A DNA stretch of 64,000 nt. It comes from Ephydatia muelleri. Its lineage: Eukaryota; Porifera; Demospongiae; Spongillida; Spongillidae. Positions 46,049 to 58,244 of this stretch are shown here, piece by piece (the stretch's first letter is position 1; each line of letters opens with the position of its first letter). The DNA lies in the NCBI GenBank assembly GCA_013339895.1, contig JABACO010000002.1:9022924-9086923 (forward strand), written 5' to 3'. Both the position numbers and the translations under genes were made by a program. The notes under the pieces are model-generated. The model was not told where the DNA came from, did no database searches, and saw only the letters and a list, made by a program, of their open reading frames with translations.

Positions 46049-47555
46049 TCTGTACCAAGGGCAGAAAATGACTATAATTTGCACCAGATATGTAAACATA
46101 TATATGCATCAGAATGATCACATACACAGATCAGGGCCTTATATGGTATGTTTACCCAGTTGTTAATTTCATTATAACTGTTACAGGTGCTTTCCGTATA
46201 TGGAATTTAGCGCACAATAAACGTTAAAACAATACTAGTAAGGTGTGTGTCATGTTCAAATACAAGTTTAGAAGACTAAAGGTAGAGGTTTGAACCTCAT
46301 TCTATGTATCAGTACATGCACAAAGAAGAATGACCCTACCTCTAGTCTTCTACCACTTTGGACCCCCCTGTTCCAATAAAGCCAACCAGTTCTAATTTGG
46401 CAGTTTACCTTACAGATATTTTACGGGACAGGAAACGCTATAACTACAACACTGTATACGCAAAATGGTTTCTCTTGTGACGTTGCAAAGTATGTTATAT
46501 GTATAAATGTTCTTGTTTGCGGCAGTTGTAGCTATCCCATGAAAACCGAATTTCGGGCTTCCGCCACGGGTCAATTACATCTGCATGTTCATATTCTTCC
46601 AGAACTTTAAAAGCTTTTAACTTGCACTGTGCAAAAAACGTAGTATACGATAGCGTATATTTTTGCGTATATTTTGCGTATACCATCAATATACCAAGGG
46701 TAGTGTATATTACGAATATCCACCTGGTATATTTTAAGAATCCACAGGTGACAATTATTCATTGCGCGTATTCTCGAAGTATTAAGAATACACAAACCAC
46801 AATGAATTTGCAAATTAGATAACTTACGTAAAAATAGAAATGACTTTGATATGACTCTTCAGATTATAAGTTTGAACCTCTCGATCAAGAATGTATGGCT
46901 GTATGTTTCCAATGTGATTTCGAACGTAGAGCATTGTGGACATACAGTAGTGGTCAATAAAAACTTTATGGATCGGATTCGTAGTCGGTATTAAAGGAAT
47001 TGGTAGTTGCCAGCATGGGAACGCCTCTATAGACTTGGATCAAGAGGCAAATATCAAGAATCGTATGAAGACTCGTAGCGCGAGTCGTAGGCAGTATGCT
47101 CGATATCCACGTAGATATGAATTATCAAATTTAAAACATTAAATTTCTTAATAACCCTATAACTATTTTGATGGTTTAAATTCGAATACCTATACCTTCA
47201 ACTAAAAATTTACAAGGTATGTGATCAGTTAAAATAGGATAGTTTTGATGCCAGAATTATAAGCTGTAGTGGGACCATATGCGTAATATTCGATTCGGAC
47301 AATGCAGGATCAGCCACTTGAAAGTGGCCGGGGTGTCGACATCGTTCTGTTTGGGACTCGACTTATAGCGAGCGGTGGATTCACAACTGGGCCAATGGAG
47401 GGGAAGGGGCGCTTCAGGTCCGAGTTATGGCAGCCTAGTACCACACCCGGGAGCCGTCCATTTCTATATATAACTTGTAGTGGATGGTAGTCGTCGGGAG
47501 GGGGTCGTTCGACCGACCCGACCCAACAACCCCCCCCATCCCCACCCCTCGCCCA
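46049..47555. other. Intergenic, repeats only
   Basis: Contains a short hairpin (46270-46353, AGACTAAAGGTAGAGG / CCTACCTCTAGTCTTC), GCGTATA-rich sequence (46640-46770) that resembles 51900-52050, and a C-rich tract (47526-47551). No gene was recognised. Confidence 0.35.
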
Positions 47556-47559
47556 TCTC

Positions 47560-47978
47560 CTGGCTAGGTTTGGTGTATATGCTTCAAATTGGTCGAGTTG
47601 TCACCCCCAATTGTCTCCTAAGAGTCATGTGACTCTGATGGGTGTGGCTATCTAAAGTGAGTGGTTTGCATTTAATAATGCAATTTACAACCTTTCATGT
47701 CTATCTGTGTAGATATGTGACACATGGTTTGGTGTATAAATTGGTCAGAGTTGTCACCCGGTCAAGTAGAGGTCATGTGACTCTAATGGGGATGTGACTG
47801 TCTGATGGTGACACTGATGGGTATAGCTATCTCAGGTGAGTGGTTTGCTTCTAATGACAAACTTTCATGTCTGCACATTCAAGTGTATGTGATGCAAGGT
47901 TTGCTGTTTAAGCTCCCACCCCAATGGTAGGGGTCAAGTGACTGATGGGTATGAGTGGTTTGCTTCACGTTCACATTC
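47560..47978. repeat. Three diverged monomers of the 17-kb array family
   Basis: Units starting near 47565, 47726 and 47897 share GGTTTG ... TTCA(A)ATTGGT ... GTCATGTGACTCTGATGGGT and GTGTGGCTATCT with the monomers at 17.2-18.4 kb. They directly precede the second array. Confidence 0.7.
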
Positions 47979-47980
47979 AA

Positions 47981-49400
47981 AATGTGAAATTGAGCTCTAA
48001 ATTCTGTCACAATTCAGAGCAGCATGTCACCACAACAGTCCACATTGCAGGGTGACGAGAGTGACCCACCCCCAAGATGAGCCTGTGACCGGAAGTGGGC
48101 GTTACCGCCACGTGAGTCATAGTGTCTCTGTTAAAATGTGAAATTGAGCTCTAAATTCTGTTACAATTCTGAGCAGCATGTCACCACGACAGTCCACATT
48201 GCAGGGTGCAGAGAGTGACCCACCCCCAAGATGAGCCTGTGACCGGAAGTGGGCGTTACCGCCACGTGAGTCATAGTGTCTCTGTTAAAATGTGAAATTG
48301 AGCTCTAAATTCTGTCACAATTCAGAGCAGCATGTCACCACGACAGTCCACATTGCAGGGTGCAGAGAGTGACCCACCCCCAAGATGAGCCTGTGACCGG
48401 AAGTGGGCGTTACCGCCACGTGAGTCATAGTGTCTCTGTTAAAATGTGAAATTGAGCTCTAAATTCTGTCACAATTCAGAGCAGCATGTCACCACGACAG
48501 TCCACATTGCAAGGTGAAGAGAGTGACCCACCCCCAAGATGAGCCTGTGACCGGAAGTGGGCGTTACCGCCACATGAGTCATAGTGTCTCTGTTAAAATG
48601 TGAAATTGAGCTCTAAATTCTGTCACAATTCAGAGCAGCATGTCACCACGACAGTCCACATTGCAGGGTGAAGAGAGTGACCCACCCCCAAGGTGAGCCT
48701 GTGACCGGAAGTGGGCGTTACCGCCACGTGAGTCATAGTGTCTCTGTTAAAATGTGAAATTGAGCTCTAAATTCTGTCACAATTCAGAGCAGCATGTCAC
48801 CACGACAGTCCACATTGCAGGGTGCAGAGAGTGACCCACCCCCAAGATGAGCCTGTGACCGGAAGTGGGCGTTACCGCCACGTGAGTCATAGTGTCTCTG
48901 TTAAAATGTGAAATTGAGCTCTAAATTCTGCCACAATTCAGAGCAGCATGTCACCGCGACAGTCCACATTGCAGGGTGAAGAGAGTGACCCATCCCCAAG
49001 ATGAGCCTGTGGGCGTTACCGCCACGTGAGTCATAGTGTCTCTGTTAAAATGTGAAATTGAGCTCTAAATTCTGTCACAATTCAGAGCAGCATGTCACCA
49101 CGACAGTCCATATTGCAGGGTGCAGAGAGTGACCCACCCCCAAGATGAGCCTGTGACCGGAAGTGGGCGTTACCGCCACGTGAGTCATAGTGTCTCTGTT
49201 AAAATGTGAAATTCAGCTCTAAACTCTGTCACAATTCAGAGCAGCATCTCACCACGACAGTCCACATTGCAGGGTGAAGAGAGTGACCCATCCCCAAGAT
49301 GAGCCTGTGACCGGAAGTGGGCGTTACCGCCACGTGAGTCATAGTGTTTCTGTTCAAATGTGGAATAGAGCCCTAAATTCTGTCTCAATTCAGGACATCA
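47981..49400. repeat. Tandem array, 154-bp monomer, 9 units plus a partial
   Basis: AATGTGAAATT(G/C)AGCTCTAA starts at 47981, 48135, 48289, 48443, 48597, 48751, 48905, 49049 and 49203, and a partial unit begins at 49357. Spacing is 154 except one 144-bp unit that lost 10 bp around 49003. Identity between units is very high. Most units contain ACCGGAAGTGGGCG and GCCACGTGAGTCAT. Confidence 0.95.
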
Positions 49401-49499
49401 TGGCTGGCTACTTTAAAGGGCAAGGAAGCTTTGACATCACACCACTATTGACACCAGACCATCATCATTGTACATCAGCACATGCGTGTATATATGTAC

Positions 49500-50711
49500 A
49501 TATTGATTAACGCATGTGTAACTTTAGTATCGTGGTCATTACCATCACATGGTTCATGGACATTACAATGAGATTGTTACGACCTTCAACACTTAGAACA
49601 GCCTAATATAAAGATGTGAACACCTCAGTATAAACCTACAGTCCCTGAGAAAGACCAAAATGAGAGTTAATGGAACATCAATTATAAATATTAACATCCC
49701 AACCAATCATGTTTCAATGGCTATACCATGTAATAGGTATGTGTAAACATAGGGGAAACAGTTCAGAATGGCTTTCTACATGGGTCATGATCATCACATG
49801 CAAAAGGAAAAGGGGCTCGCGATCGGGTACCCAGGATTAACACCTGAATGCCTGTTTAAAATCCCAACAAAGCATGTTTCAATGCGTATACCATGTGATA
49901 AGTATGCATAAACATAGAAGCAGCAGTTCTGAATGACTTTCTACTTGGGTCATGATTATCACAGCTCTCTCACATAGCACATATCGGATTGAATCATGTA
50001 TAAAAATAAAGAACGCGCGTGCATTCATTTCGCATGTATCGAATTATGAATTAATGCCGGCACAGTTAGAACAACACCTCAAGGTTTGCATCCTACATGA
50101 TGCATGCGCAGTTGTAAGATTCATAAACATAAAATAACAATATTAATAGAAATAATATGCAATGCATGCACATTAATGTTTTGTTCAGTGCATGATTAAT
50201 ACCTATTAGCGGCTGATCATGTACAAGTATAGATGCATACAACATACACTTGTAGCTCTAGACCATGTGACGGTGCATAGAAAGCATTTTGAGGAGCTAT
50301 GCATCTGATCGAACTTATATAGACGGCTGTATTTGTTATTATGCCACGCCCCCACCTTGTGCCATAGATTATATACGTATATCATCATGGGAAAGCTGAG
50401 CTGCTCATTGTGGTTACGTGACACTGGAATACCCTTCACAACTTCAACCGGCTACCGAGCGTCTTACCAATCAGAACACAAATAGCACGATGCATGCTAA
50501 TCTCATAACTACAAAATAGTCTAGCAAACCCAGCTACGCGTTTCTTCAGAAGTGGATTACCGTGAATATTAGTGCACTTCACAAGCCCCACACATACGTG
50601 ATACCATAGATAGTAAAACTATCTTGTGAATTGAAAGTTTGAAACGACATTTGTCATACATGTAGACTACGTTTATAAACTTATTAAATTAATTACAAGT
50701 GTACTAGTAAT
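49500..50711. other. Intergenic with a ~176-bp direct duplication
   Basis: CATGTTTCAATG(G/C)(C/G)TATACCATGT at about 49708 and 49884, with the following ~90 bp, repeats imperfectly. Nothing else was recognised up to 50.7 kb. Confidence 0.45.
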
Positions 50712-51540
50712 TTGGCGCCAAACTACCACGCGGAGTGGGCGATCGAGGTCGCAGGGATATCAGGCAGCTGCCAGCACACCAGAAAGAACTGGATGACGGA
50801 CGTCAGGTTAGTCCAAAAGTATATTGAGATGTTCATAGTTCGTAAACCATTTTGTTTATGCCAAGACATTTTGACGATGCCTCACCCGGCAAATTGCCAG
50901 GACAGCGCAGCGTCCGCGGACTTGGATTTCAGGTAAGTTCACCGGCCATGGAATAGCAAGTCGTCGCTGATATACTAAGACACATCGATGAAGCTGTATT
51001 GCATCGCAAGGATATGGTGGAAGCCCCACTGAAATATAGGTAAGGCATATTTCAGAATTCTAGCAGTCAGAAGGAAGATCAGCACTTCAGTTCGGCTTGA
51101 TGAAAGGTAAGCGATTGTGCGCTTTTTTCTAACGCAATCACGACCATGTATCGCGGCAGAGTTCGATGAAGACCTTCACGCTATTGTCGCTACAGTTAAA
51201 GGTAGAGCCTTAAATTCATAATCCTATTTATTCACCCTACCACCATATCCTCCTTTTACTAGGTGGTACAAGCGAACTCAGGGTAATTGAAGGCTATTAA
51301 GCTCAACAGCGTACGTCCTACCTATGTCTTGTTATGCTCTTTTCCTGCTGTAGCATTTGGTAAAAAGGTTTGTTATGCAGACAGAAGAAAGGCTATTGTG
51401 ACGTAGTTGTGGGAGAAAGGGTGCCAAATGCTGATAGAAGAAGAGAAGCAGTTATGGGGGACATCAAGCCTACAATGATGTCAGAAGAGGAGAGCGACGA
51501 CCAGAACGCTCAAACTCTACAACGTCGCCGTCCGTTGTGA
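50712..51540 (+). CDS. Candidate spliced gene or transposon-derived transcript, unidentified
   Basis: An open segment to 50934 ends TTCAG|GTAAGT. A 60-nt exon (about 50980-51040) encodes HIDEAVLHRKDMVEAPLKY between CTAAG and TATAG|GTAAGG. A third lies at about 51070-51107 (KISTSVRLDE) before GAAAG|GTAAGC. A last piece from ATGCAG (about 51379) ends with an acidic stretch, MMSEEESDDQ, and stop TGA near 51537. Phases agree (2-2) at three joins. The acidic C-terminus followed out of frame by SDTLNDLIDDLDERIK resembles ends of multicopy transposon-associated proteins in cnidarians and sponges, so it may be a relic. Confidence 0.3.
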
Positions 51541-52144
51541 CGTTCTGACACGCTAAATGACTTGATTGATGACTTGGATGAACGAATAAAAGGAACTAGC
51601 AACTCGAGGCTCCATCCATAGAAGCAGAGAGTTGAAGGACCGCTCTTAGACGCATCCAGTCCACCAACTGCACAACCCTGGATGATTCGAGAGAAAGCTT
51701 GAACGTTATAACGCATTTTATGTTTTCTTTTATCGATTGTATTGATAATTTTATTATAAATTTGATCATGAGTACACAAATAGAAACAAGCTAGTATACA
51801 GTGAACAGATTCGGAGACGTTTCCAAATATGTGCTGAGTACGGAAGCGGACATGGTGCACGGAGACATATGTTAACAAACCCATAATAAGCGCACGTGAT
51901 AGTATCGAGTATACGCAAAATATACGACATGAGATTCTGGTTCTATCCGCAAAATATACCAATGCGTATTCTTTGCGTATAGCATGTGTATATTCATATG
52001 TATATTTAGCATATACGCAGAGTATACACTATCGTATATCCAACTTGTAGCACAGTGATTGTGGCGATTGTTTAATCTGCAAAGTGTGAACAAGTGATGT
52101 TGCATATGTTTTAGTTTTGTTTTGTGACAATTTGTAGCTTTTGA

Positions 52145-52775
52145 CAGGGCGTACGCAGGATTTTGAGAAGGGGGGGGTTACATATAGGGAAGGGATCAAC
52201 TAGGGGGAGGGTGCGGGAGGCGATGCAGTACCATTATTTTATTGAGAAGTCAACAAGACAGTACATTTCGCTGAATAATTCGGCTACGATGAAATAACGA
52301 AGTTGCATAAGACAAATTCCTTCTTTTCCAAAAGAGCACACGTAGAACCTGGTAAGCAACTACGTACAGGCATAGAGAGGGACGTAAAACATGGTTTCAA
52401 ACGTGACTTTGGGGGAGTTTGTCATATTTTACGTATGCCAATGATATAGATGATAATGTCATTGAGGTACCTTCCGAGTCAGAGCAGAAAGAACCAGCTG
52501 AAGTCGATACTCTGCCTTCCCAATTGCAATCTCCTCCAAACTTAAGTGCTCTAGCATTGATTCATTGTAACTTCCACACTGTAGACGACTTATGTAAATT
52601 GTTTGTGGAAAAAAAATCCTAGAAGAATGACAGATGCAAACTGACTTCTTAAAGTCTCACGTGCGCACGCGGTTAATCATCGGGATGGTCCTATATGTAT
52701 AATGGCTCGGTCGGCGTGGTTTTCCCCACCCATATTCTGGCGAAAAGGGAGGTTCGTCCCCTGCGTACGCCCCTG
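52145..52775. mobile_element. hAT-like non-autonomous element (MITE)
   Basis: The left end CAGGGCGTACGCAGG and right end CCTGCGTACGCCCCTG are inverted repeats (one G difference) of the CAGGGGCGTA type common to hAT elements. The 631-bp interior has a poly-G stretch and a 67-codon acidic open frame (52419-52622). No matching 8-bp target duplication is visible, so the insertion is old or the ends are altered. Confidence 0.6.
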
Positions 52776-53024
52776 CGGTGTCATAAGTGTTTTTCAAAAC
52801 TAACCCCCAAAAAATCATGCATACGTAAGCACGTTTGTCGGGCATTGGTCTTTTTTTTTTTTTTTTTTTAGTTAACTGTTTGTTGTATAGCTGCAGCGCT
52901 ATTTATTACTACATCATAATCTACTTTACAATAGCCCAAAACGATTTGTGGGCTTAAGCAAGGCCTTGGTTAATACATGTACGCTATCGATCAAAACAGA
53001 TATACTTTGCCATACTGCTAGGAT

Positions 53025-53515
53025 GTCAGGCTACCATGCTAGGCTGGTGCACGCGGATAAGATTAGGCATGTTCTCGGCGCGTGCATCTATTCATTCAGA
53101 AAGACACAGAGACGCAATTCACGCAACCAAGGCACTCCATTTATAATGCCAGACTATCTCTGATGATGCTCACTTTAAATTTGCCAACGAATCAGGCGCA
53201 TGCAATATGCATGACGTTCCGCTTTTCAAGGAAAGGTATACGTATCAGCCGAAGCGACTCCACGGGATAACGCGGTCCATGCACGATTCGGTCCACCGTT
53301 GATTGCATGACGGAGGTCTTCTCTTAAGGAGCCTACGTCGTGCATGGGACGTCATTAGGCTAGTTGTACAACGTGCATGTATGTAAATAGCCAAGGCTTT
53401 CTTGCTAACACATGCACATCCTATACTTGGTACCTGGTCCGAACAGATATTTCCACGTCCGCTTATCTTCAGGAGATAACAAATAGCGAGTATCCATGGC
53501 CATTCACTTGGTCAT
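53025..53515 (-). pseudogene. Broken copy of the CARD first exon and its upstream flank
   Basis: Matches 44690-45370 in the same orientation: AGACACAG, GATGCTCACTTTAAATTTGCC (53163), the exon body to AAGGAGCCTACG (53338), then ACTTGGTACCTGGTCCGAACAG (about 53425) and TCCATGGCC. Small insertions, several containing ATGC (GCATGCAATATGCATG, CCATGCACG, TTGCATGACGG), and deletions of about 6 bp destroy the CARD frame. Confidence 0.8.
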
Positions 53516-54165
53516 CTGTCTTACAAAACTGTGCACCTGGCGAAGAAAACCTGAGGTCACCACCTTTAAAAAAAAAAAAAAAATTTCCCCTGAAAATTGG
53601 GTGGTTTCCAGCTAAATTAGGTTTATAGACACTTCATCATTGTCTTTACCTTTTCAGTCTTACGCGTCCAACTTAATTTCGATCAATCGTTACGGTTTTA
53701 AAACACCAAAAGTCCAAAATGTACCATTTTTGTTACCTTTTTTGTTCGTCGATTTGTGCTCTCCAGCAAGTGCGGAATCGCTCCGAATTTTCAGTATTAA
53801 GCGAGCGATGCATGTGGTATAGAATCAGCCTCCTTACGTACTTGTATCGTTCAATGCAACGTACAAAAACAGCTAAAAGTTGAAAAGCAGCTTGGTAACG
53901 TCGCCATTTTGGAGTTATTGGGAAATAAATATAAATAATTTGCTCGTAAAAAATTAATAACTATCGACGCTATCGTGGCTGAGGGCGGTGCCGAGGATGT
54001 TGCTTTAATTTGGACGATCAAAACGGTTCTTTTCAGAACCAATCAGAGGAAGGACGAGGAAATCGCACAACTTCCTTCTTCCTTCTTTTCTCTGCCTGCT
54101 GGTGTTCAGTAATTCCAGTTGTGCGATTTCCTCGTGGAGCGCGCCTGGAGCTTCGCTTGCTAGTT
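53516..54165. other. Intergenic with an inverted repeat
   Basis: Poly-A run near 53567. An inverted pair GACGAGGAAATCGCACAAC (54053-54071) / GTTGTGCGATTTCCTCGT (54119-54136) encloses about 50 bp of CTTC-rich sequence. Confidence 0.4.
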
Positions 54166-54384
54166 GAACCCCTTATTTTTGACCGTATCTCTTTCCCTCA
54201 ATGCCGTCGGACTACCACAAGAAGCGCACATTTTGTCCTTAGCTATGAGGCCGTTGTTCTGGCACCATGCAATTGCACTTATCTCGTCTTCCGTAGCCTT
54301 GAAGAGGTCAGAATACTTGAAGTCGTGGAGATCCGGAGTGGGAAACACAGCAGGAGCGAGAGCGAGAACAGGTAATGCAGCCAT
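54166..54384 (-). pseudogene. ISXO2/Merlin-like transposase N-terminal zinc-finger fragment
   Basis: From ATG 54384 the 72-codon minus frame contains DLFKATEDEISAIAWCQNNG then CASCGSPTAL. This is the pattern of the half zinc finger at the start of ISXO2-like (Merlin-type) transposase genes common in marine invertebrates. It stops at 54166 after one CxxC and lacks the rest of the finger and the DDE domain. Confidence 0.55.
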
Positions 54385-54512
54385 CGTAGTAAAATGGCGG
54401 TAGCAATGACAGCTGGATTTCACTATAGTTGTAAACATGATTAGGCGGTCGCAATGACAGCTGGATTTCACTACGTTGGAAATTATTTTTCACGAATAAT
54501 AAAGTGTGTGTG

Positions 54513-54535
54513 TGGGGGGGGGGGGGGGGAAACTG

Positions 54536-54567
<32 letters not shown>

Positions 54568-54605
54568 CGCGCGCACTCACATACATACACACGCACGCAC
54601 TCACC
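54513..54605. repeat. Poly-G plus (AC)n microsatellite
   Basis: A ~12-nt G run followed by AC repeats with GC and CAT interruptions. Open frames through it are spurious. Confidence 0.9.
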
Positions 54606-54639
54606 ACGGTTGTATGCGGCTGGAAACTGGGTGTACAAT

Positions 54640-55475
54640 TAGACAATTTACGGTATCACTCTATAATTCTGAAGTGACGCCTCATTATAGCCACCCAATG
54701 TTTCAAAACTTACCATGACTCACCAGAAACTGCAAATCAAAATATGAAATCAAATTCACGCACTGTACTTAAGTTTCTAGCATGCCCACTCTATACGCAT
54801 AGTATACATGACACATAAACAAATCGCGCAGGCCGTTTTTGTAAGGTCACGCGGCACGTATTTTGAAGGGGCCATTACAAAGTAAGACGACGTTAACTTC
54901 AGGAACAAAATTGGAAGGTAAGCATACTACGGTAGTGATCAGGAGGCATGTGGCAATACGTGTATACGAACCTGAAGTGGTGACGCGTTTTCTTTCACCA
55001 CGAACCAGCGGAGCGTATTTCATGAATAATCGATACAAGTTGTGGTTTCATTCGTACATGTATATATGCCTGGTACATGATAATTACCATATAGAGCAAG
55101 TACCCAGTGTTGTAGAGTGTGTGGACAGAGGCTGTGGAAATTCAAAGCAAAGCAAAAGATCAGGTATGAATGCAATGCATTCACAACTGATCTGAAAATA
55201 GCTTTTGACATCAACACTTCTGGGGGGTGATGTCAACACACATCCTGCTGCTTGCTCTGTAAGTATTTGATGGAGAGAACAATATGTGCCATAATGAAGG
55301 GGGTGCATCACAAGTGTACAGTCAGTGTATTTCAGTGGCACAAACATACATTTCATCAATGCAAGGTACAACAATGTACTTGTGAACAATACAATAGTAT
55401 GATATCATGGTGTGAGCACTTCCGTGCATGTGGGTGGGTGGACACATGAAAAGGCCAAAAGTAGAAAGCGTTCGC
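54640..55475. other. Intergenic, nothing recognised
   Basis: Only short open frames with no conserved motif. Confidence 0.35.
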
Positions 55476-55479
55476 CAGG

Positions 55480-56866
55480 CACCTAATGCACTAATAGCTC
55501 CTCTTCAGAAGATTGTCTCTCCACCAGCTTATTGCATGAGCCTAGTCCACCTTTGGCCAGCGTGAACAACCTGTTGATCTTAGAGAAGTTGAAGTTCCAA
55601 CGTTTTTTCACAGCCACTAGAATTGATGTGTGCAGTTCACTGGTATGCACCAAGTGCCTCACAGAGTGCATAGCAGCATCTGGCGTTGTGAGTTGTCCCT
55701 GTTGCTCAGACAATGATCTGTCACATGTCAGACCAGCATCAAATGCAATACTCCTCTGCTGATGTTAGAAGACATTGTGCTGGTTGCAACAGAGACATTA
55801 GAAATGGTGATTATGAAGGGCATGAGTGTGTACCATCACTTACACCTGAGGAGGAGAGGCAAGCTGCTGAACTGCTGAAGAGAGCCATCTCTACCAGTTC
55901 CGACAAAGGTGTTGTACAGCTTGCTACAGGAAGGAAGTGTTTTGACTGGTACTGAGGTTACAGAATATCTACCCTCACCTTAGCCAATGACATTCACAAG
56001 TCACCAAAGCCAAGCAACAAACCACAGCTGCCTGCTCAAGGACCAGCTGCTCTGAAATGCAGAGAATACGAAGTATTGTCAGTGGAGAAGCATCTGCCCT
56101 CATCCAAACAGAAGTTCTCACCTTCAGTGATGAAGAGCGACAATGTTTGTTGGCTAGCTACTGCAAGCATCTCATCATCCATTGAGATTGGTCCAGCTCA
56201 GGTATTGGCAATAAAGGCTGGTCTTGCTATACCTTGGAATTAATTGAGACTTCTAAGACGTTATGATATCATAAATGTATGCAGCAAAGGTAACTCACTC
56301 AGGTGGCTTGAATTCATCTGGCTGGTGAGGAAAGGATGTGTCGCATCTCCAGCCACATTGTGGGTGATAACCTCAAAGGAAAGTTGCCCCCTTTACATTT
56401 CCATGTGGAGATGAAATCAAAGGAGCTCCTTTAATTTACGTTCCCCATCTGGTAGATAAGGTTGTCCACTTCTTAAATGAAAATGAAAGGTAAGAGTGAA
56501 ATACAAATGCTCTTACTTTTAAAAGCATGGTTGCAATGCTGGCAGGCTTACCTGGCATGAAGGGTTTATACCAGCCAGTGAAGGTGGATTCCAAGGCTAT
56601 TCTGGCCTTTTACCATACCCTGAAGCAACAGACAACATTAAAATGTATCTCCTGTAGGATCAAGCAGTACAGTGGGCAAATACCTACCATGCTGGCTTCG
56701 GCCTTTTGGGAGAACAGGGGGCTGAATTGATTCATGCCAAGTTTAATAGACTTGGCTTGGTATTTGCTCCAATCTGCTGTGCATAGTTAAAGAACATCTA
56801 TTAAGCATTGAACCACAACTGATAGCTGCCATCCCTCCTCCAGCTAAGAAAGTAAAAAATATTTAG
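55480..56866 (+). pseudogene. Decayed multicopy (probably transposon-derived) RING-like protein gene
   Basis: The first frame has a Cys-rich RING-like segment (VCTKCLTECIAASG, CPCCSDN). A second, shifted frame follows with CAGCNRDIRNGDYEGHEC and LTPEEERQAAELL. Later pieces in changing frames include TFPCGDEIKGAPLIYVPHLV (about 56398-56457), GLLGEQGAELIHAKFN (about 56705-56750) and VKEHLLSIEPQL, ending TAG at 56866. I recall this order (RING-like N-terminus, acidic middle, GEQGAE(L/S)IHA ... KEH C-terminus) from large protein families in Hydra, sponges and corals. At least three frameshifts and several stops make it dead. Confidence 0.5.
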
Positions 56867-58240
56867 CTATGTGATGCAGCTCACTTTGGAGTGTTTAATA
56901 TGCGAGATAACATTCTGTCAAAATAGTAAACATCCACTTGCCAACCCCCAAAAGACGCCAAAATGGCGGATTTTCTAAAGGCTTGAAAACTACTTCAGAA
57001 AATGCGTCACCGTTAGCTTGTACCAAAAACAGATACAGCATTCTATTAACCTTACCGTGATAGTTTGGGTCAGTTCTATCTCGGTTCCTGAGCGTCGTTA
57101 TCGTCATTTGAACACGCGAGGTCGGCGATCACCGCTTGAAAGTCAATTGCTTCGAAGCGCCAGAGCTGACAGACAACAAACGTCAGGCCACGTGATTTAT
57201 GCTTAAAATAAAGGTCAGAGGTGTTTGTCACTTCTAGTATGGCTTTTAGGTGTTAATGCGTTTTACGAACTTAGTAACATAGCCGGTTCTAACGGACATC
57301 GGTTGTCATGTTCGTTGCTATGGAGCATGTAAACCATTTCAATTTTTCGAGGCGGAGGGCCTACTTTCCACGCGTTCAATGAGAGCAAACCGCCGTGTCA
57401 CGCGCGCACAGAACACGCGCACACACTTACATGTATACTCTCACTTGGTACAGCCAGCGACTAATGCTAGTAGCTAGTAGTCCTTGATACAGCCAGCGAA
57501 TATCGAATATATGTCCTGGACTCGAGCTCGAGCCAGCTATACTATAGAGCTCTAGCTAGTACTCCGTATACGTATACTCTAAGTAACCCATACTATAAGC
57601 TAACGTACCAGTTAATTAATCGTGTTGCATACATATATCTGTATCCATGGAAGCTACATTAAAAGCACTTAACAAGATGGCGCTAATTGAATCCTAGTCC
57701 TTGTGACCCAAAACAGTTTAAATTTCAAATGGCCAAAATCTATACTAGGTAAAAATTTTCAAATACCTCTAAAAATAATACAACTGCATGACCTCTTATT
57801 CTGGGGGCCCACAAAATCTGAATCTAAACTGGTGTAAGAATTATGAGCTGCAGAATACATTAATTAGGCGTGCAAAAGTTGATTTTCCATACATCTCTAT
57901 GGAAAGTGCCTTTTTCACAAAAACTACAACAATTTTCAATACAAAGCAGTTGTTATTTGTTCAGCTAAATCAAGATCGTACGTATCTGAAGCAATATTGA
58001 TGCCAAAAAAAGTTGTAACCTATTACGTTATGAATTAACAATCAAGTTTATAAACAGCCATTCATTTTCTATGGGAGTTATCCGGAAGTATACGCGAGTG
58101 TACAAGCCGCATTCCCTTTGACCGCGCATTTCTGGATATGTGCAAGTACTCGCTTCCTGACACACATGCGTCATTGTCAGTGTGGTTCTTTTATCTTCAA
58201 AATGTTACTACAAAAAGCTGCGTATCTTGTTCTTTTTCTC
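56867..58240. other. Intergenic, nothing recognised
   Basis: Includes a CpG-richer stretch (57060-57420) and short direct repeats (ACAGCCAGCGA at about 57451 and 57490). No gene supported. Confidence 0.35.
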
Positions 58241-58244
58241 GATA

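Noticed and set aside
47981-49400. CRISPR-like or rDNA-spacer-like repeats
   Set aside because: Monomers are homogeneous with no unique spacers, and no rRNA gene sequence is adjacent.
51510-51962. 150-codon minus-strand open frame
   Set aside because: No domain or splice support; the plus strand gives the more protein-like acidic segment.
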